Shown here one piece after another: positions 15,946-24,005 of a DNA stretch of 64,000 nucleotides. Source of the stretch: Collinsella sp. (GTDB lineage: Bacteria; Actinomycetota; Coriobacteriia; Coriobacteriales; Coriobacteriaceae); assembly GCA_018380195.1 (NCBI GenBank), contig JAGZUC010000008.1, forward strand, positions 11,842-75,841, in the 5' to 3' direction. Position numbers and translations under genes: made by a program. A model generated the notes under the pieces. That model saw only the letters and a list, made by a program, of their open reading frames with translations. It did no database searches and had not been told where the DNA came from. How positions within the stretch are numbered: position 1 is the stretch's first letter; every line of letters starts with the position of its first letter.

Positions 15946-16603
15946 AGGGCTCCCAGGGGCAGGGGGCTTCGATGTGGATGTGCTCGCCGGTTACGGGATG
16001 CGTGAAGGACACGCTGTGGGCGTGAAGCATGAGGCCACAAGGACGCGGCGTGCCGTACAGGTCGTCGCCAACCAGGGGATGACGCTCGCTCGCCAGATGC
16101 ACACGGATTTGGTGTTTGCGGCCGGTGAGCAACTCGACATCGATATACGAACGCGTGGGCAGGCCACGACGGCTCTTAAGGCGCTTGAGCACCTTCACGC
16201 GCGTCTGCGACGGCTTGCCGCTGGCACCGACGCGCATCTTGCGGCTGTCGTGGCGGTCGCGGGCGATGGGCTTGTCGATGAGCTTTTCGTTCCAGTCGAT
16301 CTTGCCCTCGGCGAGCGCCAGATAGTGCTTTTCGAAGGCGTGGTCGATGACCATCTGGTCAAAAGCGGGTTGCGTCTGCTTGTCGAGCGAGAACAGCACA
16401 ACGCCGGTGGTGTTGCGGTCCAGGCGGTTGAGCGACTGCATGTCGGTCGCGGCAAAGCCGTCGCCCATCGCCAGTAGCAGGTCGCTGGCGTAGTCGGTAA
16501 GTGTGCGTTCACCGGTGCCGTCGCCGTGGACGATCATGCCGGCGGGCTTGTCGATGGCCATGAGCCAGGCATCGCAGTAGAGGACTTGAGGTTCTTCGTT
16601 CAC
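15944..16603 (-). CDS. RluA family pseudouridine synthase
   Basis: 219 aa. Catalytic motif NRLDRNTTGVVLF with the active aspartate in the RLD context, plus GRKHQIRVHLA in the C-terminal part of the fold. Isomerises uridine to pseudouridine in rRNA or tRNA. It lacks the N-terminal S4 domain of RluC/RluD and matches the short RluA/TruC-like group, so the exact target base is unclear. It begins 15 bp after the U32 gene on the same strand and probably shares its transcript. Confidence 0.88.
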   Translation of the reverse strand: MNEEPQVLYCDAWLMAIDKPAGMIVHGDGTGERTLTDYASDLLLAMGDGFAATDMQSLNRLDRNTTGVVLFSLDKQTQPAFDQMVIDHAFEKHYLALAEGKIDWNEKLIDKPIARDRHDSRKMRVGASGKPSQTRVKVLKRLKSRRGLPTRSYIDVELLTGRKHQIRVHLASERHPLVGDDLYGTPRPCGLMLHAHSVSFTHPVTGEHIHIEAPCPWEP

Positions 16604-16618
16604 GTGTAAGCCTTTCGG

Positions 16619-19114
16619 TTAGCTGATTCCCACAAACATGCAGCCCGAGGTCGCCCCGCGCAGGCGGGCGGCGGGCTTGCGGCCGGCTTGAGCCGCCTCG
16701 ACGGCGCGACGGACGCGAGCGACGGCACGGCCAATCTCATCGGCCTCGAGCAAGGTTCCGTCGACCATAAGACGACGGACGCCGGCGTCGAGCAACTGCG
16801 GTACCTGCGGCGTGAGGTCGATGGGGTAGGCGTCGTACAAGCGAGAGCGGCCGTGGATGTCGGTGCGCACGGGCATGACCTTTCCGTCGATATTCTTGAG
16901 CGACAGCTTGCGGGCGCGCAGACGGCAGCTGGCACAATCGTGGATGCAGCCATTGGCCACCTGCAGGATGCAGTGCTCGCTCGTCATAACGCGCGGGCGG
17001 CCAAAGACGGTGATGCCCAGAGCCGCGGGCGCGGCGGCGCCGAGCGAGACAATCTCGTCGAGCGTGATCTCGGGCGAGAGCCAAAACGCACCGGCTCCGC
17101 GCTCGGCAAGCGCCTCCATGCAGGGCGTGTTGTGCACCGGCAGACAAGAGCGAATCTCGGCCGTGGCGCCAACCTGGGCGGCCAGGGCAAGCTCAGAGAT
17201 GTTGCCAATAGCGACCGTGGCGCCGGCAACAACCCACGGGTCGACGCGTACGTGGTCAACGGCGCGGCAGACCTCGTCGAGCACGGGTACGATGCCCTGC
17301 TCAAATGCATCGGCGGGGGAGAGCTCGGCCGCATCGAGCGCGTCGTTGGTCATGTAGATGCGCGTTGCACCCTCGGCGCGAGCGGCCTCGGCGGCCTCGA
17401 GCGAGGTGACGGTGGCGCAGATCTGCGGCTCATCGCGGTAGTGCTCGGGCGCGGGGCGGGAATCACTGGTTACAATCGCCGGCAGCTCGAGCGTTTTCGC
17501 GCGCTCCTCGTACGGTGCCAGAATGGCCTCTTCCAGCGCCTTACAAGCGGCGGCGCGCACCTTGTGTACGGCAGAAAAGCCCATACCGCAGCCGGCGTCG
17601 AGCGAAACGTCAAAGCTTGCGGCCTCAAAGGGAGAGGAGCCCATGCGCCCGACGTGCTCAACCAGATCGGATGCCTCGACGGCGCGGGTCTTGGCAGCCT
17701 CGACGGTAAAGCCCGTGGCCGTGGCCGTAAGCGAAGGATCGTCACAGCAGGTGAGCGTAACGGTAAACGGCTCGCCTAGACGCGCCACAACGGACACGTC
17801 TACAGAGCGGCGGCGCAGCACATCGCGTTTGAGCGCAGCGCCGGCAGCGTCAATGGCGCGCTGGCTTCGAATCACGCGCACGCGGCAGCCCTCGGGCATG
17901 CTGCGGGGCACACGGCATTCGATGATGTCGCCGGCGGCGGCATCATCAGCGGCAATGGTGGTCAGGAACTGGTCAAATTCGTTATCGTGGCGAAGCTCCA
18001 GCAGGTCGCCCTTGCCCACGGGCTCAAACAGCTCAATGCGGGCGATGGCAGCGCGGCGACGGCGGTCGTCGGGTTTGAGCCCGCGCACATCGCGGTTGGC
18101 CAGACGGCTGCCCAGCACCGTGCCTACGATCTGGCCGCGGTTGTTGGATCGCTCGTAACTCATCATCTCGTCGCCCGAGGTGCCGTCCTGATAGGCGTGC
18201 GTAAAGTCGCGGTTAAAGCAACGCTTGAGCTGGCGCTGGCGGGCGGCCTCCTCGTCCTTGGCCACGGTGGCTCCGGCCAGCATATCGTCAATTTCGTGAC
18301 GGTACACATCGACGATGGAGTACACGTAATCGGGCGCCTTCATGCGGCCCTCGAGCTTGAGCGATGCGGCGCCGGCGTCATACAGACGGCGAACAAGCTG
18401 CGAAGTGTTGGTGTCGCGCGGGCACAGCGCGCGCTCGCGACCGGCAGGGGAGAGCGAGCGGCCGTTCTCGTCGATCAGCTCGTAAGGCAGGCGACAGGGC
18501 TGAGCGCACATACCGCGGTTGGCCGAGCGGCCCGCCATGGCAAAGCTCGACAGCAGGCACAGACCCGAGTAGCAAAAGCAGATGGCGCCGTGGCTAAAGA
18601 CCTCGAGGTCCACATCGGGCGCGGCGTTGTGAATGGCGGCGATCTCGTCGATGGAGAGCTCGCGCGAGAGAGTCACGCGGTCGGCGCCCTGCTCGCGGCA
18701 CCAGATAGTTCCGCGGACGTCGTGGATGTTCGCCTGGGTCGAGATATGCGTCTCGATGCCGGGCATGGTGCGCTTGACTTCAAAGAACAGGCCCCAGTCC
18801 TGGATGATAAAGGCGTCGGCGCCCAGCGTGGAGCAGCGATGGATGAGCTGCAGTGCATCGCCCATCTCGGACTGCTTGATGACGATGTTGACCGTGACGT
18901 AGACGCGCGACCCGGCTAGATGCGCGGCGCGGCAGGCTTGCTCAAAGGCCTCGTCGGTAAAGTTGGTGGCCTTGCGGCGGGCGTTAAAGCTGCCCATGCC
19001 GCAGTAGATGGCGTCTGCCCCGGCGGCGAGTGCGGCGGCAAAAGGCTCGGGCCCTCCGGCGGGGGCCAAAAGCTCGGGCCTGCGGTTAGTGGTTCGGCTG
19101 GCGGTTGCGGTCAT
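16619..19114 (-). CDS. U32 family protein (peptidase U32 / RlhA-like RNA hydroxylase family)
   Basis: 831 aa. N-terminal U32 domain with PELLAPAGGPEPFAAALAAGADAIYCG and the signature ICFCYSGLCLLSSFAMAGRSANRGMCAQPCR, whose cysteines match the conserved set of the family; a second, C-terminal half holds another cysteine cluster (about residues 700-725, with CIHDCASC). Named as collagenase-like peptidases, several members (RlhA, TrhP) are now known to support hydroxylation of rRNA or tRNA. Pairing with a pseudouridine synthase favours an RNA-modification role here. Start chosen at ATG 19114 behind AAAGGCAGGA. Confidence 0.85.
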   Translation of the reverse strand: MTATASRTTNRRPELLAPAGGPEPFAAALAAGADAIYCGMGSFNARRKATNFTDEAFEQACRAAHLAGSRVYVTVNIVIKQSEMGDALQLIHRCSTLGADAFIIQDWGLFFEVKRTMPGIETHISTQANIHDVRGTIWCREQGADRVTLSRELSIDEIAAIHNAAPDVDLEVFSHGAICFCYSGLCLLSSFAMAGRSANRGMCAQPCRLPYELIDENGRSLSPAGRERALCPRDTNTSQLVRRLYDAGAASLKLEGRMKAPDYVYSIVDVYRHEIDDMLAGATVAKDEEAARQRQLKRCFNRDFTHAYQDGTSGDEMMSYERSNNRGQIVGTVLGSRLANRDVRGLKPDDRRRRAAIARIELFEPVGKGDLLELRHDNEFDQFLTTIAADDAAAGDIIECRVPRSMPEGCRVRVIRSQRAIDAAGAALKRDVLRRRSVDVSVVARLGEPFTVTLTCCDDPSLTATATGFTVEAAKTRAVEASDLVEHVGRMGSSPFEAASFDVSLDAGCGMGFSAVHKVRAAACKALEEAILAPYEERAKTLELPAIVTSDSRPAPEHYRDEPQICATVTSLEAAEAARAEGATRIYMTNDALDAAELSPADAFEQGIVPVLDEVCRAVDHVRVDPWVVAGATVAIGNISELALAAQVGATAEIRSCLPVHNTPCMEALAERGAGAFWLSPEITLDEIVSLGAAAPAALGITVFGRPRVMTSEHCILQVANGCIHDCASCRLRARKLSLKNIDGKVMPVRTDIHGRSRLYDAYPIDLTPQVPQLLDAGVRRLMVDGTLLEADEIGRAVARVRRAVEAAQAGRKPAARLRGATSGCMFVGIS

Positions 19115-19271
19115 ATCCTGCCTTTCAAAATGCTCAGATATTCAAAAGTATAGTGGCGTCGCTGCGGTGGGCGACGCCCGCAGCCTAAGCAGAACAAAGT
19201 CTTCAGCAGCTTGGACTGGCTGCTCCACATGAGAACCGTTCAGCGGTTCGGAGAAACCGTTGGGCGATAAA

Positions 19272-19301
19272 ATATTCTCGCAAGCTGATAATATTCTTGC
19301 A
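19272..19301 (+). promoter_or_regulatory. ridA upstream region with duplicated ATATTCT(C/T)GCA
   Basis: The 299-bp gap 19115-19413 holds no gene. ATATTCTCGCA (19272-19282) and ATATTCTTGCA (19291-19301) are direct repeats 19 bp apart in an AT-rich stretch, fitting a regulator operator or overlapping -10 region for ridA. A hairpin GGCGTCG/CGACGCC lies near 19156-19180. Promoter position is not certain. Confidence 0.4.
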
Positions 19302-19413
19302 TCGCACGGAAACCTTGAGTACTATCCCAATCAAGCGCGGTGTTCAGACCGAATTGTGCCTCCCGGTGCGAACGCCGCGCTCACGCTCTCTATCTGATCG
19401 TAAGGAGAAAAAC

Positions 19414-19791
19414 ATGAGCAAGACCGTCGTGTCTTCCGATAACGCACCGGCCGCCATCGGCCCGTATTCCCCCGGTATCCAGGCCGGCAACATGGTGTTC
19501 CTGTCCGGCCAGCTGGGCATCGACCCCGCGACCGGCAAGATGCCCGAGGGCGTCGAGGCCCAGGCCAAGCAGTCCCTCGCCAATGTCGAGGCCCTGCTGA
19601 CCGCTGCCGGCGCCACCTTTGCCGATGTCGTCAAGACCACGGTCTACCTGGCCGACATCGCCGACTTCGCCGCCGTGAACGAGATCTACGCCTCCAAGTT
19701 CGAGGCCCCGTTTCCCGCGCGCAGCGCCTTCCAGGTTGCCGCCCTTCCGGCTGGCGGTCTGGTCGAGATCGAGGTCGTCGCCGCCCTCTAA
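19414..19791 (+). CDS. ridA: RidA family reactive-intermediate deaminase
   Basis: 125 aa from ATG 19414 with TAAGGAG upstream. YjgF/YER057c/UK114 fold: GPYSPGIQAGNMVFLSGQLG at the start, RSAFQVAALPAGGLVEIEVVA at the end with the catalytic arginine and glutamate of RidA. It hydrolyses enamine/imine intermediates such as 2-aminoacrylate. Context is telling: the diaminopropionate ammonia-lyase at 42539 in the same cluster makes 2-aminoacrylate. Followed by a bidirectional terminator. Confidence 0.93.
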   Translation: MSKTVVSSDNAPAAIGPYSPGIQAGNMVFLSGQLGIDPATGKMPEGVEAQAKQSLANVEALLTAAGATFADVVKTTVYLADIADFAAVNEIYASKFEAPFPARSAFQVAALPAGGLVEIEVVAAL

Positions 19792-19821
19792 GGTGTTGGC
19801 AACAACTAAACATGACATGCA

Positions 19822-19859
19822 AAAAGACCCTGCAGCGCGTGCGAGCTGCAGAGTCTTTT
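19822..19859. terminator. Bidirectional terminator between ridA and regulator
   Basis: AAAAGAC (19822-19828) pairs with GTCTTTT (19853-19859), continued by CTGCAGC/GCTGCAG. A-rich and T-rich flanks serve both strands, as needed for convergent ridA (+) and the DauR-like gene (-). Confidence 0.9.
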
Positions 19860-19903
19860 GTTAAGTGACGAATCGCTTGTGGAGCCGCGCTCCATTTTGC
19901 TCG

Positions 19904-20566
19904 TTAGCCCTCCTTGCGAACTTTTTGCAGGTAGCGGTAGACGCTGGGCTCCGAGATGCCCAACGCGGTGGCGGCGCAGGCCACGGCGCCCTTGAGCATG
20001 AACACCCCGTTGCCGTTGAGGTGGCGAATGACGTCCACGCGGTCGCTTTGACCAAGCGACGTCACATCCAGCCCGCGAGCGCTCAGCAGCTCGGCAATGC
20101 TGCGGTCGATGAGCTCCTGTGTGGACTCCGAAAGGCTTTCGACCTCGATAGAGGCGGGCTCCGTGCGCGTCGGCGCCGCGTCGAAGCACGCCATGAGCTG
20201 CTGTGCCATGGCGTTGATGGAGCGCACGGTCGAGAGGTCGGTGTTGACGCAGAGCATGCCGACGATCTCGTCATTCTCGCGGATAAAGTACGTCGCTGAC
20301 TCCAATGTCTTGCCACCGGCACCGCGGCCCTCGTAGCCCGTAATAAACGGCAGGTCGCGATACTTGGCGTCGTGCATGATCTTGAGCGCCAGATCGGTGG
20401 CGGGACCGCCGACCTTGCGGCCGCTCACGATACCGTTGCGGATATCGACGATGGCGTGGTCGGGATCCGAGAAATCGTGCAGGACGATTTCGCTGTTCTT
20501 ACCGAGTACCTGCTCCAGGAAATCGACCATCGGCAAAAAGCGACGTACGGTCTCGTTCACGGGCAA
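19904..20566 (-). CDS. DauR/YheO-like PAS-HTH transcriptional regulator 1
   Basis: 220 aa. N-terminal YheO-type PAS domain (LEQVLGKNSEIVLHDFSDP, then IVSGRKVGGPATDLAL) and a C-terminal HTH segment (ALGISEPSVYRYLQKVRKEG). Relatives include E. coli DauR, which controls D-arginine catabolism, and regulators often found with RidA and purine genes. It is divergent from the purine permease across a 344-bp promoter region, so it probably controls that operon. A second, only moderately similar member is at 41608. Confidence 0.87.
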   Translation of the reverse strand: MPVNETVRRFLPMVDFLEQVLGKNSEIVLHDFSDPDHAIVDIRNGIVSGRKVGGPATDLALKIMHDAKYRDLPFITGYEGRGAGGKTLESATYFIRENDEIVGMLCVNTDLSTVRSINAMAQQLMACFDAAPTRTEPASIEVESLSESTQELIDRSIAELLSARGLDVTSLGQSDRVDVIRHLNGNGVFMLKGAVACAATALGISEPSVYRYLQKVRKEG

Positions 20567-20796
20567 CTCCTTTGGGTTCTATCGAAGTGTTCATAACAAT
20601 TTTTTATCATGGTAACACGCTGCCCATCATCTCGTATATCCGCAGGTACATTGCGTAATGCAGACGAACGGTAGGAATTTAGCGGTAAACGGTTGACCAA
20701 AAGAAATATTAGATGTATTTTGACCAGACACTTTCCTGACCTGCGGAAATGCGTAATTTCAGCTGAAGAATAGTCTGATAACAAAAAATTATTATT

Positions 20797-20815
20797 GAGA
20801 ATGAGAATCATCTTT
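20797..20815 (+). promoter_or_regulatory. Fur-like box in the regulator/permease intergenic region
   Basis: GAGAATGAGAATCATCTTT agrees with the Fur consensus GATAATGATAATCATTATC at 14 of 19 positions. It lies in the AT-rich 20567-20910 gap that must hold promoters for both the divergent regulator and the permease. No gene is seen in this gap. The match may be chance, but iron control of a cluster rich in Fe-S enzymes would make sense. Confidence 0.35.
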
Positions 20816-20910
20816 AATACGATATGCAATGAAGGCACAACCTCAACCCCGCACTGCGTCACAATAGAGCGTCAGATGCGAAAACAACTACTTCGAGGAT
20901 TGGTGGTCAA

Positions 20911-22305
20911 ATGACCCAGGAGACGGTTACGAACGGCACTGAAGCCCTGTTCACTCGCGAAGGCATGCCTCCCGTTAAGGAAATGATCCCGTGTGCCCTT
21001 CAGCACGTACTGGCATCGTTTGCCGGCATCATTACCCCGGCGGTCATCATGGCCGGCGTCTACGGCTTTAATAGCCAGCAGAGTACCGACATCATCCAGG
21101 TCGCGCTCATTCTTTCGGCGATCGACACGGCCCTTCAGGCCTTCGCTCCCTTCCGTCGCATCGGCGGCGGCCTGCCCATCGTCATGGGCGTTTCGTTCGC
21201 GTTCCTGCCGGCCCTGCAGGCCATGGGTGCCTCGGGCTTTAGCTTTGGTGCGCTGCTGGGTGGCGAGATCGTCGGCGGCGCCGTCGCGGTCCTCTTTGGT
21301 CTGGCCTACAGCAAGATCAAGTGGCTGTTCCCGCCCGTCGTGACCGGTACGGTCATCTTCTCCATCGGCGTTTCGCTGTATCCCACGGCCGTCAAGTATA
21401 TGGCCGGCGGTATGGGTACGCCGCTGTGGGGCACCCCGCAGGCCTGGTGCGTCGCTCTTATCACCTTCGCCGTGGTCTTTGCGCTCGCCAACTTTGGCAA
21501 GGGCACGCTCAAGCTGGGATCCGTGTTCTTTGGCATGATCGTTGGCATGATCGTCTCCATCCCCTTTGGCATGATCGACTTCTCCAGCGTCGCCACCGCT
21601 CAGGTCTTCGCCCTTCCCAAGCTCATGCCCTACGCGCTCGAGTTTGATCCCGAGGTCTGCATTACCCTCGCCGTCGTGTTCCCCATGGTCGCCATCCAGG
21701 TTATCGGTGACGTCTCCGCCGCCTGCCTGGGCTCCATCGACCGTATGCCCACCGAGCGCGAGCTCTCCGGCGCTATCGTGTCCCAGGGCCTCACCTCTAT
21801 GGTCGGCGGTCTGCTGGGCGGTCTTCCCACCAGCGCCCTTGGCCAGAACGTGGGCATCATCTGCTCCAACAAGGTCGTCAACAAGTGGGTCTTTGTGATC
21901 ATCGCGGCCGTCTTTGCCATCGCCGGCCTGTTCCCGCAGCTCTCTGCCGTCCTTTCCGCTATCCCGCAGCCCGTCATCGGCGGCGCGACCGTCGGCGTCT
22001 TTGGCACCATCACCATGAACGGCGTGCGCATGTTCACCCGCGAGGGCCTCACGCAGCGCACTACCACCATCGTCGGCACCTCCGTCGTCTTTGGCCTGGG
22101 TATCTGGATGGCCAGCGGTTGCCTTGCCGGCGAGGGTATGCCCGCCTGGGTGTCCACCGTCATCGGCTCCAATGCCGTAACCCCCACCGCCATCATGGCC
22201 ATTGTCCTTAACCTGATCCTTCCGCAGACGCCGGTCGTGGCTCAGCACATCGATGCTGCCAAGGACGCTGCCGTGGATCTGGTCTTGCCCGAGAGCAAGA
22301 AGTAA
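20911..22305 (+). CDS. Uracil/xanthine permease family (NCS2) purine transporter
   Basis: 464 aa, about 14 hydrophobic segments, nucleobase-ascorbate transporter fold. The NCS2 signature region reads SALGQNVGIICSNKVVNK; QN-G is kept, while the usual threonine after it is replaced. IGDVSAACLGSIDR matches the TM8 motif region with the conserved acidic residue. Imports xanthine, urate or uracil with protons. Being first in a run with ssnA, ygfK, ferredoxin and xdh points to a purine (urate or xanthine) substrate. Confidence 0.88.
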   Translation: MTQETVTNGTEALFTREGMPPVKEMIPCALQHVLASFAGIITPAVIMAGVYGFNSQQSTDIIQVALILSAIDTALQAFAPFRRIGGGLPIVMGVSFAFLPALQAMGASGFSFGALLGGEIVGGAVAVLFGLAYSKIKWLFPPVVTGTVIFSIGVSLYPTAVKYMAGGMGTPLWGTPQAWCVALITFAVVFALANFGKGTLKLGSVFFGMIVGMIVSIPFGMIDFSSVATAQVFALPKLMPYALEFDPEVCITLAVVFPMVAIQVIGDVSAACLGSIDRMPTERELSGAIVSQGLTSMVGGLLGGLPTSALGQNVGIICSNKVVNKWVFVIIAAVFAIAGLFPQLSAVLSAIPQPVIGGATVGVFGTITMNGVRMFTREGLTQRTTTIVGTSVVFGLGIWMASGCLAGEGMPAWVSTVIGSNAVTPTAIMAIVLNLILPQTPVVAQHIDAAKDAAVDLVLPESKK

Positions 22306-22321
22306 CCAATTCGGTGCTATT

Positions 22322-22422
22322 CGTCGGCGGACGCATCGCCTCGTCCGCCGACGCCATGCGGCACCAAGCCGCACTTCAAAGGGTTTGTCCCTTTGGTGAA
22401 GCGTTGACGGGAGAGGGCCCGT
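22322..22422 (+). promoter_or_regulatory. Four consecutive RNA hairpins between permease and ssnA
   Basis: CGTCGGCGGACG (22322-22333)/CGTCCGCCGACG (22342-22353); TGCGGC (22357-22362)/GCCGCA (22368-22373); CTTCAAAGGG (22374-22383) with CCCTTTGGTGAAG (22389-22401); ACGGG (22407-22411)/CCCGT (22418-22422). None is followed by a long T run except a short TTT after the last. They may stabilise or attenuate the message. Confidence 0.5.
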
Positions 22423-22500
22423 TTCCGGTGTAGGCCGGCGCTTCGCACTCCGCCATGTCAGAGGTGTCAAACCCCGCCCCTGATGTTGAAGGGAGCATTT

Positions 22501-23856
22501 ATGCTTCTGGTCGCTAACGGTTCCGTCTTTACCCGCAACGCTCAGACCCCGTTCATTCCAAACGGTGCGGTCGCCATTGACGGAGATACGATCGTCGAAG
22601 TGGGCCCCGAGCGCGAGCTCAAGGCCAAGTACCCGGATGCCGAGTACGTCGACGCCCAGGGCAACCTCATCATGCCCGGACTCATCAACTGCCACACCCA
22701 CATCTACTCGGGTCTGGCCCGCGGCCTTGCCATTAAGGGCTGCAACCCCACCAACTTCCTGGAGAATCTCGAGCAGCAGTGGTGGAAGATCGACGACAAC
22801 CTGACGCTCGACGGCACCAAGGCCAGCGCCTATGCCACGATTTTGGACTCCATCCGTGATGGCGTCACCACGATCTTCGATCACCATGCGAGCTTCTGCG
22901 AGATCCCGGGAAGCCTCTTTACCATTAAGGATGCAGCTCAGGAGCTGGGCATGCGTTCGTGCCTGTGCTACGAGGTCTCCGATCGCCGCGGCCAGGAAAA
23001 GTGCGACCAGGCCATTGCCGAGAACGCCGAATTTGCCCAGTGGGCCGCCAAGGAGCGTCGCGATAACGACAACCACATGATCGCCGCCATGTTTGGCGGT
23101 CACGCCACCTTTACACTGTCGGACGAGACCATGGATAAGATGGCCGAGGCCAACAACGGCCTGACCGGCTTCCACATCCACGTGTGCGAGGGCATGAACG
23201 ACGTGTGGGACTCCCGCCTCAACCGCGGTGGCATCAGCCCCGTCGAGCGCCTGCTGCAGCACAACCTGCTGGGTCCCGACACCATGCTGGGCCACTGCAT
23301 CCACGTGACGCCCGCCGAGATGGATATCGTCAAGGAGTCCGGCACCTGGCTGGTCAACAACCCCGAATCCAATATGGGCAACGCCGTGGGCTGCGCCCCC
23401 GTGCTCGAGTTCTTCCGCCGCGGCATCCCCGTGTGCATGGGCACCGACGCCTACACCCACGATATGCTCGAGAGCCTCAAGGTCTTCCTGATTATCCAGC
23501 GCCACAACGCCGCCATGCCCAACGTGGGCTGGTGCGAGGCCATGACGATGCTGTTCGAGAACAACGCCAAGATGGCCAGCAAGTACTTCGATCGCAAGCT
23601 CGGTGTGCTCGAGGCCGGCGCCGCCGCCGACGTCATCGTTATGGACTACAAGCCCTTTACGCCGCTGAGCGAGGAGAACATCGACGGCCACATGCTCTTT
23701 GGCATGATGGGCAAAAACTGCCGCACCACCATCATCAACGGCCGTGTCCTGTACAAGGATCGCGAGTTCGTTGGCATTGATGAGGACAAGATCAACGCGT
23801 GGACCATGGCCGAGTCCAAGAAGCTCTGGAGCACGCTCAACGATCGCACCTACTAA
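22501..23856 (+). CDS. ssnA: Putative aminohydrolase SsnA
   Basis: 451 aa from ATG 22501 (GAAGGGAG upstream). Amidohydrolase superfamily: metal motif INCHTHIYSG, then HIHVCEG, LGHCIHV and GTDAYTHD provide the remaining histidines and aspartate. SsnA is a fixed member of the anaerobic purine/selenium-dependent molybdenum hydroxylase gene set and is thought to act on a purine ring-opening intermediate; the exact step is not established from sequence. Length and motifs match the family. ygfK follows after a 149-bp hairpin-rich gap. Confidence 0.92.
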   Translation: MLLVANGSVFTRNAQTPFIPNGAVAIDGDTIVEVGPERELKAKYPDAEYVDAQGNLIMPGLINCHTHIYSGLARGLAIKGCNPTNFLENLEQQWWKIDDNLTLDGTKASAYATILDSIRDGVTTIFDHHASFCEIPGSLFTIKDAAQELGMRSCLCYEVSDRRGQEKCDQAIAENAEFAQWAAKERRDNDNHMIAAMFGGHATFTLSDETMDKMAEANNGLTGFHIHVCEGMNDVWDSRLNRGGISPVERLLQHNLLGPDTMLGHCIHVTPAEMDIVKESGTWLVNNPESNMGNAVGCAPVLEFFRRGIPVCMGTDAYTHDMLESLKVFLIIQRHNAAMPNVGWCEAMTMLFENNAKMASKYFDRKLGVLEAGAAADVIVMDYKPFTPLSEENIDGHMLFGMMGKNCRTTIINGRVLYKDREFVGIDEDKINAWTMAESKKLWSTLNDRTY

Positions 23857-23871
23857 TTCACAAGTAGATTC

Positions 23872-23907
23872 GCGCGCGTCGGATGTTTCGCCACATCCGG
23901 CGCGCGC
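23872..23907 (+). promoter_or_regulatory. Strong hairpin between ssnA and ygfK
   Basis: 15-bp stem, GCGCGCGTCGGATGT (23872-23886) with ACATCCGGCGCGCGC (23893-23907), six-base loop, no T-run. Probably an mRNA processing or stability element rather than a terminator. Confidence 0.5.
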
Positions 23908-24005
23908 ATAGGCGGCCTCCGCGGGGTCGCCGGCGCTGTGCTAGCGCTACACCGTATTTGCGCCCGCCGCGCGGTCTCGCCGGGCGTTACAGAGAGGAAC
24001 TCATT

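Noticed and set aside
19140..19260. tRNA-like fold near the GGCGTCG/CGACGCC hairpin
   Set aside because: No acceptor stem, T-loop consensus or CCA-compatible end.
20872..23691. 939-aa minus-strand open frame, and similar very long frames opposite ygfK and xdh
   Set aside because: High-GC codon bias opens long antisense frames; composition (His, Gly, Ala, Asp) is not protein-like and the plus strand has recognised genes.
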